Positions 1 to 5,713 of a stretch of 8,715 nt of DNA are shown piece by piece. The notes under the pieces were generated by a model. It had not been told where the DNA came from and ran no database searches. It saw nothing but the letters and a program-made list of their open reading frames with translations. A program made the position numbers and the translations under genes. The stretch is from a bacterium. GTDB taxonomy: Bacteria > Auribacterota > UBA3054. How positions within the stretch are numbered: position 1 is the stretch's first letter; each line of letters begins with the position of its first letter. The DNA lies in the NCBI GenBank assembly GCA_017444325.1, contig JAFSWV010000197.1, positions 1 through 8,715 on the forward strand, in the 5' to 3' direction.

Positions 1-356
1 TGCTTGTCTCTCCGCTGGAAAGGGCCGTCTACAACTATCTGTCGAGCTGCGCCTCCAAGAATCTCCCCTCGGAGGAGAAAAACCGCCTGGCGCTCATGCG
101 CCTGAAGCGCGGCTGGTGGCACTACGACAGGATATACCGCTTCACCCACGAGGAATTCCCGCGCCCGTATATCCCGCCCAACGAGCTGGAAAACTATCTC
201 TCCCTTGAGGAGATCTACAAGAACAGAGTCCGTTTCGACGCGGTCTACATCACCCTTAATCCCGACATGGCGAAAGATTGGAACAAGCTTCTTAAGCGCG
301 CCAGAGATGACTACAACGAGAGAAAACATGGAAAAAAGCTACAAGATAATCCCTGA
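1..356 (+). CDS. Unrecognised protein, C-terminal part (5' end outside window)
   Basis: The reading frame is open from base 3 to a TGA at 354-356, giving 117 visible residues, so this is the 3' part of a gene that starts before the window. An internal ATG at 96 exists, but the frame is open upstream of it and nothing marks it as a start. The visible part is rich in charged and aromatic residues: a WWHYDRIYRF stretch about 36 residues in, a following PRPYIPPNELENYL stretch, and a very basic end (KLLKRARDDYNERKHGKK). There is no membrane segment and no family motif I recognise. It overlaps the start of the GH20-like gene by 29 bases, which suggests co-transcription and translational coupling. 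A role in glycan metabolism is only a guess from that neighbour. Confidence 0.75.
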   Translation, partial: LVSPLERAVYNYLSSCASKNLPSEEKNRLALMRLKRGWWHYDRIYRFTHEEFPRPYIPPNELENYLSLEEIYKNRVRFDAVYITLNPDMAKDWNKLLKRARDDYNERKHGKKLQDNP

Positions 357-2013
357 GCCGAAACGCATCGTTTACGGCGAGAAAAGCTATTCTATCAAGA
401 AGCCGCTCAGCGAGAAGTTCCGCACTGAGATAGCCACGGCCTGGCACGATTTCCCGCACACGGCGGAGAAGACGCTTCAGGAAAACGGCATCAAGATCCG
501 TTTCTTCGAAGTCGCCAACATGGAAAAGGAGGCTTACGCCATCAAGGTCACGGAGAACGGCGTCTTGGTCTCGGCCGGCGGTTATGAAGGCCTTTGCGGA
601 GCGTTCCAGACTTTCCTGAAGATATTGGACGCCACGAGCGACAGCATCCGCTGCATGGAGATTGAGGATGAACCGGACTGCCAGGTGAGGGCGTTCCATC
701 TTGACCTTTCGGTTTACAATTACAAGATCGAGTACGTCAGGAACATTCTTGACAAGCTGGCTGCCTTGAAATACAACGCCGTCATCATCGATTACCGCGG
801 CATGTTCCCGTACTCTCTGCCGTACGCCTCCGCTTTCTACGGCTACAGTACGGAGCAGGTCTCAAGGATGGTCGCCTACGCCAAGAGGCTTGGCATAACC
901 ATCATCCCGCTTCTGCCCGTCCTCAGGAGCGTGAACTTCATCTGGGAACTGGAACCCTACATTTGGATCTCGGATCTGCCTGAAGTGAAGAACGACCGCC
1001 TGGCTAAGGTCAAGGCCGAATTGCCTGAGGCCAGGGAATTGATGAAGGGGCTCTGCCGCGATCTGGCCAAGGCCCACGGCGGGAAGTATGTTTTTCTTGA
1101 TTTCGCTGGCCGCGAAGAGGACAATTCCTTCACCCAGGAGCTCAGCCAGGCCCAGGAGGAGTACGCCCTTGAGCTTTGCGGGGTCCTGAAAGAAGAGGGG
1201 AAGCTGCCGATCACCTGGTCCGATATCTTAAACGGCGATCTCCTTGACAAGTGGCCAAAGGGCGGCGCGGTTCTTATGCGCGACAATCGCGAGCTCGATT
1301 CCGCGGACCGTTTCCAAAAGGCCGGCCAATCCGTCTGGAACAGCTATTACGCCCTCTCTTTCCCGGCTACCGAGGTCAGCATACGTCTTAAGTCTCATCT
1401 CCAGGCTCTCTGGAGCATCAAGCAGGACAAGAACGAGCAGGGCGGGGTGGTCCTGGCCTACAGCAGCCACAACTGCCAGCGGCTCGACACGCCGCTTGCC
1501 CCGCAGCTCATGCAGGGGGCTATGAGAATGCCCATCGTCCTCGCCTGGGAAGCCGTTTACAGAGCCGGTTCGCTCTTATGGCGCAAGACCTCAACGGAGG
1601 AGAGTCTCAAAGAAGGCTGGCCGATCTTCTACTTCGGTTCCGAGAACGAGAAAGTCATGGAGTTCTCTTCCTACATGGAAAACTTCCACCTCAGCGACTC
1701 GGACGATTATCCGAAGGCCACCAAGGAGCTCATGAAAATGGCGGAGGCTCTTAAACCCCATATCCAGCGCGACATGCTCGATCTTGTCTACTTCTACGCC
1801 AGGTACCGCCTCTACAACCGCTACATCGACCAGCAGTTCTCCCGCAGAAGGGAGATCATGCACGTTGACAAGGTCATAGTCTCGACCAAAGAGATGCACA
1901 AGCTCTGGCAGACCGCCATGCACGACAAACTCCCGCTTGAGACCGTATCGCTGATGCAGCGCTATCTCTTCGGATACGTCGAGGAGCTGGTCCGCCGGGC
2001 GGTCAGGCGCTAG
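328..2013 (+). CDS. GH20-like (beta-N-acetylhexosaminidase-fold) protein with altered catalytic motif
   Basis: The protein is 561 residues from ATG 328. This start is chosen because GAGAGA lies just upstream and the usual N-terminal domain follows at once; ATGs at 205 and 307 in the same frame lie inside the preceding gene. Residues 1-110 resemble the GH20b domain (IIPEPKRIVYGEKSY; then GVLVSAGGYEGLCGAFQTFL). A TIM-barrel region begins at about 118 with VRAFHLDLS, matching the GH20 RGxxlDxsR strand and keeping Arg121 and Asp126. Next come YNAVIIDYRGMFPY and AYAKRLGITIIPLLP, which match barrel strands 2 and 3. Where GH20 enzymes carry H-x-G-G-D-E, this protein has FLDFAGREED at 256-265, so the Asp is Arg while a Glu remains. 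TWSDIL further on fits a later barrel strand. No signal peptide is visible, implying a cytoplasmic location. GH20 enzymes remove terminal GlcNAc or GalNAc; whether this one does is doubtful. Confidence 0.8.
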   Translation: MEKSYKIIPEPKRIVYGEKSYSIKKPLSEKFRTEIATAWHDFPHTAEKTLQENGIKIRFFEVANMEKEAYAIKVTENGVLVSAGGYEGLCGAFQTFLKILDATSDSIRCMEIEDEPDCQVRAFHLDLSVYNYKIEYVRNILDKLAALKYNAVIIDYRGMFPYSLPYASAFYGYSTEQVSRMVAYAKRLGITIIPLLPVLRSVNFIWELEPYIWISDLPEVKNDRLAKVKAELPEARELMKGLCRDLAKAHGGKYVFLDFAGREEDNSFTQELSQAQEEYALELCGVLKEEGKLPITWSDILNGDLLDKWPKGGAVLMRDNRELDSADRFQKAGQSVWNSYYALSFPATEVSIRLKSHLQALWSIKQDKNEQGGVVLAYSSHNCQRLDTPLAPQLMQGAMRMPIVLAWEAVYRAGSLLWRKTSTEESLKEGWPIFYFGSENEKVMEFSSYMENFHLSDSDDYPKATKELMKMAEALKPHIQRDMLDLVYFYARYRLYNRYIDQQFSRRREIMHVDKVIVSTKEMHKLWQTAMHDKLPLETVSLMQRYLFGYVEELVRRAVRR

Positions 2014-2037
2014 GTCTTTCCCGCTATAGGTTCCGCC

Positions 2038-2066
2038 TTGACAAAGGGAAGGCGTTTGAATATAAT
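2038..2066 (+). promoter_or_regulatory. Consensus sigma-70-type promoter of the rpsU-pseudopilin operon
   Basis: TTGACA at 2038-2043 and TATAAT at 2061-2066 are separated by exactly 17 bases, a perfect match to the vegetative consensus. Transcription would start near 2073, giving a leader of about 80 bases before the rpsU GTG. An inverted repeat, CGCCTT (2034-2039) and AAGGCG (2049-2054), overlaps the -35 box and could be an operator. This is the strongest promoter in the window, as expected for a ribosomal protein gene. Confidence 0.85.
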
Positions 2067-2093
2067 TCTTAACGATAATTTTTACCCTACCAC

Positions 2094-2110
2094 AGGCGCA
2101 CGGTGCGCTT
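2094..2110 (+). promoter_or_regulatory. Small hairpin in the rpsU leader
   Basis: Bases 2094-2100 (AGGCGCA) pair with 2104-2110 (TGCGCTT) around a three-base loop, giving a seven-base-pair stem with one G-U pair. It sits in the predicted 5' leader about 45 bases upstream of the rpsU start and has no T tract, so it is not a terminator. Ribosomal protein leaders often carry autoregulatory structures, but I do not recognise this one as a described motif. A regulatory role is inference. Confidence 0.3.
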
Positions 2111-2144
2111 GCGGGAGAGGGTCACATGTACATTCATTAAATCC

Positions 2145-2150
2145 GAGAGG
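2145..2150 (+). promoter_or_regulatory. Ribosome binding site fixing the rpsU GTG start
   Basis: GAGAGG lies five bases before GTG 2156. It supports the non-ATG start, since no ATG in this frame gives a full-length S21. Confidence 0.65.
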
Positions 2151-2155
2151 AATAC

Positions 2156-2350
2156 GTGTTAACAGTTACGGTTCGTAAAAACGAAACAGTTGACAAGGCG
2201 ATCCGTCGCCTGAAAAAGAAAGTCGATCGCGAAGGCGTTCTTAAAGTCGTGCGCCAGCACGCCCAGTACGAAAAGCCCAGCGAGAAAAAACTGCGCAAGC
2301 AGAAAGCCGCCCGCCGCAACGCTCACCGCCTGATGAAGCTCTACCGCTGA
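2156..2350 (+). CDS. rpsU: 30S ribosomal protein S21
   Basis: This 64-residue, strongly basic protein has the S21 pattern: an N-terminal strand TVTVRKNETVDKAIRRLKKK, then GVLKVVRQHAQYEKPSEKK (the family's R-x-x-x-YEKP motif), then a basic helix ending RLMKLYR. S21 binds the 30S platform near the 3' end of 16S rRNA and helps initiation. The length is normal for the family. Translation starts at GTG 2156. It is the first gene after a consensus promoter and lies 31 bases upstream of a PUR-alpha-like gene, with no terminator between, so it probably leads a longer operon. Confidence 0.95.
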   Translation: MLTVTVRKNETVDKAIRRLKKKVDREGVLKVVRQHAQYEKPSEKKLRKQKAARRNAHRLMKLYR

Positions 2351-2381
2351 TCAGACGGCGCCTGGCGGGAAGCGAGGTAAT

Positions 2382-2651
2382 ATGTTTCCCAAGCAAAACA
2401 ACTACAATGCCAACGAAAAGCTCATCCTGACAAAGAAGATCGTCTGCGAATGCAAGCTCTTCTACGTTGACTACAAAGAAAACAAACGCGGACGCTTTTT
2501 GAAGATCAGCGAAAAGGATTCCGCCACCAAGAGGACGATAATCGTGCCGGCGGAGGCAATACAAGAACTTTCCGGAATACTTCAGGAAGTGGCTGCCTTG
2601 GGAAGCGCAGAATCGGAAGCAACAGTTGAAAAAGAACAGCAACAGGAATAA
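2382..2651 (+). CDS. PUR-alpha-like ssDNA/RNA-binding protein
   Basis: This small 89-residue protein is preceded by GAGGT at 2374-2378. Residues 18-67 read as one PUR repeat: a first strand KKIVCECKLFYVDYKEN, then KRGRFLKISE (the conserved N-x-x-G-R-[FY]-L-[KR]-[IV] core of PUR-alpha and bacterial PUR proteins), then a strand and helix RTIIVPAEAIQELSGIL. The C-terminal tail is acidic and Gln-rich (EKEQQQE) and probably disordered. Bacterial PUR-domain proteins bind single-stranded DNA or RNA, often as dimers. It lies between rpsU and the first pseudopilin gene, nine bases ahead of the latter, so it is likely in the same transcript. That position suggests a housekeeping or post-transcriptional role rather than a secretion role, but this is inference. 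Confidence 0.65.
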   Translation: MFPKQNNYNANEKLILTKKIVCECKLFYVDYKENKRGRFLKISEKDSATKRTIIVPAEAIQELSGILQEVAALGSAESEATVEKEQQQE

Positions 2652-2659
2652 ATAAAGCC

Positions 2660-3226
2660 ATGAAGCAGACTGTTAACAGGGGTTTCACCCTCATAGAGAT
2701 CTTGGTAGTCATAAGCGTTATCGGCATTCTTGCGGCGCTTTCAGGAGGCGTTACCGTTGTTGCCAAAGCCAAAATCAAGACTTCCGCTGCCGAGGCTGTC
2801 ATCCAGCGTTTGGAGCTTGCCCTCAGCCAGTACCACAACGATTTCGGCTGCTATCCTCCGACCGGCAACGGTCCTGCCGACAATGCCGTGATGATCGGCT
2901 GCCTTACCGGCGACCTTAACGGCGACGGGAAATATACCGGCGATGAAGGCGACATTCCCCTGAACCACCCCCGTTGGAAAAAGCCCTACATCGACATTGA
3001 CAAAAGCTTCCCCGTAAGGGCCGGCAAACTGATGGATCCCTGGGATGTTCCTTACCGTTACTGGGAAAACCAGAGGGAATGCCCCCGCTGCCCCTACAAC
3101 CCCAACATGTATCTTTTATATTCTTGCGGTCCCGACAACAAGGCTACCGAGGGAACGAGAGATGAAACGATAGATTTCGGCGCGGACTACAACCGCGACA
3201 ACATCATAAACTGGATCATTGAATGA
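2660..3226 (+). CDS. GspG-like type II secretion pseudopilin with EF-hand-like loop
   Basis: A short leader MKQTVNRG is followed by a class III prepilin site (G8, then FTLIE with Glu at mature position 5) and a hydrophobic helix to about residue 35. Prepilin peptidase would cut after G8 and methylate F9. The C-terminal part has GspG features: DPWDVPYRY at 126-134 (family D-P-W-G-x-P-Y) and LYSCGPDNKATEGT at 153-166. Two oddities stand out. Residues 85-96, DLNGDGKYTGDE, fit a canonical EF-hand loop, with a weaker DYNRDN near the end. There are also five cysteines (64, 81, 141, 144, 156), including CPRC. At 188 residues it is longer than typical GspG. Its stop overlaps an upstream ATG of the next gene frame. 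GspG is the main subunit of the type II secretion pseudopilus in the inner membrane and periplasm. Confidence 0.85.
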   Translation: MKQTVNRGFTLIEILVVISVIGILAALSGGVTVVAKAKIKTSAAEAVIQRLELALSQYHNDFGCYPPTGNGPADNAVMIGCLTGDLNGDGKYTGDEGDIPLNHPRWKKPYIDIDKSFPVRAGKLMDPWDVPYRYWENQRECPRCPYNPNMYLLYSCGPDNKATEGTRDETIDFGADYNRDNIINWIIE

Positions 3227-3240
3227 TCTGGAAAAAAATG

Positions 3241-3245
3241 AGGAG
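3241..3245 (+). promoter_or_regulatory. Ribosome binding site deciding the second GspG-like start
   Basis: AGGAG lies seven bases before ATG 3253. It favours this start over the in-frame ATGs at 3223 and 3238, and it yields the short six-residue leader typical of prepilins. Confidence 0.7.
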
Positions 3246-3252
3246 TGCTAGA

Positions 3253-3735
3253 ATGAAACGCAACAAAGGTTTTACCTTAATTGAACTGCTCGTCGTCATC
3301 GCCATCATCACTGTACTCGGCACGCTGGGCACGACCGGCGCCGCCATGGTTCAGAGACAGGCTAAGAAGACCCAGACCACGACCATCATGCAGAACGTCG
3401 CTCTGGCTCTGGAACAATACAAGACCGACATGGGCATCTACCCTCAGACTGATGACCCCAAGGAGATCTCCAATGCTCTTACCGGCTTCGTTGATGAGCC
3501 GGATCAGAAAAGCGACAAGTATTACAAAAACCCCAACTGGCGCGGGCCTTACTACGACATCGACAAGAAGCATTATTTCCATCAGCAGAACAACCAGGCC
3601 ATCGCCGACTCCTGGGGAAATCCTCTGAACTTCAGGATCCTTCAGCCCGAATTTAACAAGTCCAAGTTCGACATGTGGTCAAGCGGACCCAATGCCACCA
3701 ACGACAATGGTCTCAAGGACGACGTCAGACCGTAA
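3253..3735 (+). CDS. GspG-like type II secretion pseudopilin (second paralog)
   Basis: The protein is 160 residues from ATG 3253. The leader MKRNKG is followed by FTLIELLVVIAII, with Glu at mature position 5 and a hydrophobic helix. The C-terminal domain has ADSWGNPLNF at 118-126 and DMWSSGPN at 140-147, matching the GspG D-x-W-G-x-P and SxGPD signatures. It shares NPNWRGPYYDIDK with the first GspG-like protein (HPRWKKPYIDIDK), so the two genes look like an old duplication. This copy lacks the EF-hand-like loop and has no cysteine. Its length and motifs are closer to classical GspG, which makes it the better candidate for the major pseudopilin. It starts 26 bases after the upstream stop. Confidence 0.88.
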   Translation: MKRNKGFTLIELLVVIAIITVLGTLGTTGAAMVQRQAKKTQTTTIMQNVALALEQYKTDMGIYPQTDDPKEISNALTGFVDEPDQKSDKYYKNPNWRGPYYDIDKKHYFHQQNNQAIADSWGNPLNFRILQPEFNKSKFDMWSSGPNATNDNGLKDDVRP

Positions 3736-3758
3736 CTGAACTGGAACTTTAAAGCGCA

Positions 3759-4370
3759 ATGAACGAAAATCGCCCTAGATATAGCGGTTTCACGCTGATG
3801 GAACTTCTGGTAGTGATCGGCATTATCGGCGCTATCAGCTCCATAGGTGTCGTGAGTTTCGCTGCGGTCGGCCGCAGCATGCGCATAGAAAGCGCTGCGA
3901 ACGCCATCAAAGACCGTATCTTCTACGCGCGCACTTCCGCCATCACCCAGCGCAGGAAATTCGCGATCCGCATGACGGTCACGCCGACCAGAAAAGTCTG
4001 GAAACTTCAGACTTTCGATTCCGGCTCCGACAACGTCATCGACTACGAGAACGACTTGACTGTGGACACCAGGCCGTATTATCTCGACCATCGCCTGAAT
4101 ATCAAAGCGGAGCCGCCCATAGAGATCGAATTCTCACCGGAAGGCGGGATCACCTACGCCTCACACAATCCGATCGTCATAGAGGATAAGACTGAACCGC
4201 AGGAGATCTGGGAGATGCCGATCCAGATCTACAAAGCGGCCGGTATAGCGCGAGTAAAACCAATCAACCGCATTTTCCCCGAGGATAACAAGCCGGTTCA
4301 GGCCAAGGCCTCCGACAATCCGCAGGTGGAAAGTGAGGATGCAGCCTTCGAGGCCCTAGGACTTGACTAA
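3759..4370 (+). CDS. GspH-like minor pseudopilin
   Basis: The 203-residue protein has a ten-residue leader ending in G10, then FTLMELLVVIGIIGAISSIG (Glu at mature position 5). The stretch SMRIESAANAIKDRIFYARTSAITQRRKFAIRM is typical of GspH/FimT proteins, where the helix leads into the first strand of the globular domain. The C-terminal 40 residues are charged and look disordered (FPEDNKPVQAKASDNPQVES). GspH is a minor pseudopilin of type II secretion. The gene begins 23 bases after the second GspG-like gene, with only a weak ribosome binding site, and its TAA overlaps the next ATG by one base (TAATG), pointing to translational coupling. Confidence 0.75.
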   Translation: MNENRPRYSGFTLMELLVVIGIIGAISSIGVVSFAAVGRSMRIESAANAIKDRIFYARTSAITQRRKFAIRMTVTPTRKVWKLQTFDSGSDNVIDYENDLTVDTRPYYLDHRLNIKAEPPIEIEFSPEGGITYASHNPIVIEDKTEPQEIWEMPIQIYKAAGIARVKPINRIFPEDNKPVQAKASDNPQVESEDAAFEALGLD

Positions 4371-4972
4371 TGACAGAAATTAAGACATACGGTTTCAGCT
4401 TGATCGAGATCATGGCCGCGCTGGCAATTCTTTCGATCGGCATGAGCAGTATCATGGCTGTCTTCCCGGCCGGCATGGAGTCTTTCCGCAAGGCCAGGGA
4501 CAACACGGTCCTTGCCAATCTCATGCGTTCCAAGGTCAGCGAGCTGACCTATGAACTGGGAAGCCCCATGGGCCGCGGCGACAACGCTTCCAGGATCGCC
4601 AAGCACTACCTGAAGGCTGACACTGCTTTCGCCCGTTACATGTCGGAAGACGACAAGTCGAAGCGCACTTCTTCTCCTGTCATGGTCTCGGAAGTTTATC
4701 CTTTCGAGCAGAACCCCCGCTATTTCTGGCAGTACACCGTGCATGACATCGGCAGGGAAGGCGACACCAAGATAGGCGAAAAAGGCGTCAAAGGCGTCTT
4801 CTTCCAAATAGAGATGAACGTTTACGACCGTTCCCAGATCCAGGAGGAATTAGTTCCTCTTGATCACTCAAGAGTCAAGGAAGACCAGGTCAACAAACCG
4901 ATCCTGCGTCAGATCTTCCGAGTACATAACCCTTATCCGGCAATAACCTATGGCAAGAACGCTAAGAAGTAA
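4370..4972 (+). CDS. GspI/PilV-like minor pseudopilin
   Basis: The 200-residue protein has the leader MTEIKTYG, then FSLIEIMAALAILSIGMSSI (Glu at mature position 5). The F-S-L-[IL]-E start followed by an Ala-Leu-Ala-I-L-x-I-G helix is typical of GspI and PilV. The sequence MESFRKARDNTVLANLMRSKVSEL continues the long helix, as in GspI. A strand region FFQIEMNVYDRSQ lies further on. It is longer than classical GspI and the rest is not diagnostic. The start is fixed by the TAATG overlap with the gene before, and the 3' end overlaps the next gene by 23 bases. In type II secretion GspI nucleates the tip complex with GspJ and GspK. Confidence 0.72.
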   Translation: MTEIKTYGFSLIEIMAALAILSIGMSSIMAVFPAGMESFRKARDNTVLANLMRSKVSELTYELGSPMGRGDNASRIAKHYLKADTAFARYMSEDDKSKRTSSPVMVSEVYPFEQNPRYFWQYTVHDIGREGDTKIGEKGVKGVFFQIEMNVYDRSQIQEELVPLDHSRVKEDQVNKPILRQIFRVHNPYPAITYGKNAKK

Positions 4973-5660
4973 ATTCGCGGGTTTCACACTGATTGAGATC
5001 CTTGTCTCTCTCGGCGTTCTGGGCATCCTGATGTCGTCTCTGATGGTCGCCTTCCGTTCGACCTTCGACACGGTTTCGGAGACCCAGCTTAGGGCCGAGA
5101 TGAACCAGAACGTTCGATCCGTGATGGACCAGTTGAACCGTGAGCTTTCCCAGGCTCTCGTCAACAACAACCGTCCGGTGGGCGAGCAGATCTATTTCCA
5201 GATCAAGCAGCTCAGCCCCAACCAGTCCGTCATCCGTTTCGGCTGCACTACCGAGCGCGGCATGAAGGAACTTGCTTACGCCATGCGCGAAGTTAAGATC
5301 GACGACCAGCCTCAGTGGCCAGATTACGAACTGGTTCGTTTGCAGAAAGACAAAGGCATGTGGAATTTCAATGAACCGAAGAACTGGCCAGAATTCGATG
5401 TCAACGACACCGAGGAGGTTGAGCCCTTCGCCTTCGACATCATCAGTTTCCGCGTTCTTTACTGGAGCACCAAGAACGGCCGTTTCGTGGCCGGCAACTG
5501 GGACTCCTTCCAGAGGAACGGCATGCCCGCCAAAGTCCGCATAGTCCTGAAATCCATTCCGCGTTCCGATGCCAAGAAAGGCTTGACTACCAAGAATATG
5601 GATGAATTGAAAGGGCTTGAAGAACATAAGATCGACATCATTTTGCCCCAGGCAATGTGA
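4950..5660 (+). CDS. GspJ-like minor pseudopilin
   Basis: The 236-residue protein has a basic leader MARTLRSKFAG, then FTLIEILVSLGVLGILMSSL (Glu at mature position 5). The following helix, QLRAEMNQNVRSVMDQLNRELSQAL, matches the GspJ/PilW pattern in which a long helix precedes a beta-rich domain. Later segments such as YELVRLQKDKG and AFDIISFRVLYWSTKNG resemble the strands of GspJ, and PAKVRIVLKSIP fits the last strand. The size fits GspJ. The gene overlaps the GspI-like gene by 23 bases and lacks a clear ribosome binding site, so it probably relies on translational coupling. No GspK follows. Confidence 0.75.
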   Translation: MARTLRSKFAGFTLIEILVSLGVLGILMSSLMVAFRSTFDTVSETQLRAEMNQNVRSVMDQLNRELSQALVNNNRPVGEQIYFQIKQLSPNQSVIRFGCTTERGMKELAYAMREVKIDDQPQWPDYELVRLQKDKGMWNFNEPKNWPEFDVNDTEEVEPFAFDIISFRVLYWSTKNGRFVAGNWDSFQRNGMPAKVRIVLKSIPRSDAKKGLTTKNMDELKGLEEHKIDIILPQAM

Positions 5661-5668
5661 TAAAAGTT

Positions 5669-5674
5669 TATAAT
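5669..5674 (+). promoter_or_regulatory. Possible -10 box for the TIGR04073-like gene
   Basis: TATAAT sits in a short AT-rich gap after the GspJ-like stop, about 40 bases before ATG 5714. The best upstream partner is a poor TTGCCC at 5643-5648 with a 20-base spacer, so the promoter is uncertain. It would allow expression independent of the pseudopilin operon. Confidence 0.35.
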
Positions 5675-5702
5675 TATCAATCAACTCAATTAAAACTCAA
5701 CC

Positions 5703-5707
5703 AGGAG
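5703..5707 (+). promoter_or_regulatory. Ribosome binding site deciding the TIGR04073-like start
   Basis: AGGAG lies six bases before ATG 5714. It rules against the in-frame ATG at 5657, which would put 19 polar residues ahead of an otherwise normal signal peptide. Confidence 0.75.
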
Positions 5708-5713
5708 TACAAA

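Noticed and set aside
205..327. Extended N-terminus of the GH20-like protein from ATG 205
   Set aside because: This stretch lies in another frame inside the preceding gene, is Ser/Thr/Arg-rich and not protein-like, and a better start with an upstream GAGAGA is at 328.
2014..2037. Terminator after the GH20-like gene
   Set aside because: A GC-rich inverted repeat lies at the end of the coding sequence but no T tract follows, so I could not support one.
2241..2642. Reverse-strand open frame across rpsU and the PUR-like gene
   Set aside because: It crosses two well-supported + strand genes and their ribosome binding sites; the Phe/Leu-rich start is the complement of Lys/Glu codons.
4962..5684. 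Long reverse-strand open frame (240 residues) opposite the GspJ-like gene
   Set aside because: The opposite strand encodes a clear prepilin with Glu5; the reverse frame has no ribosome binding site or recognisable motif and is a codon-composition shadow.
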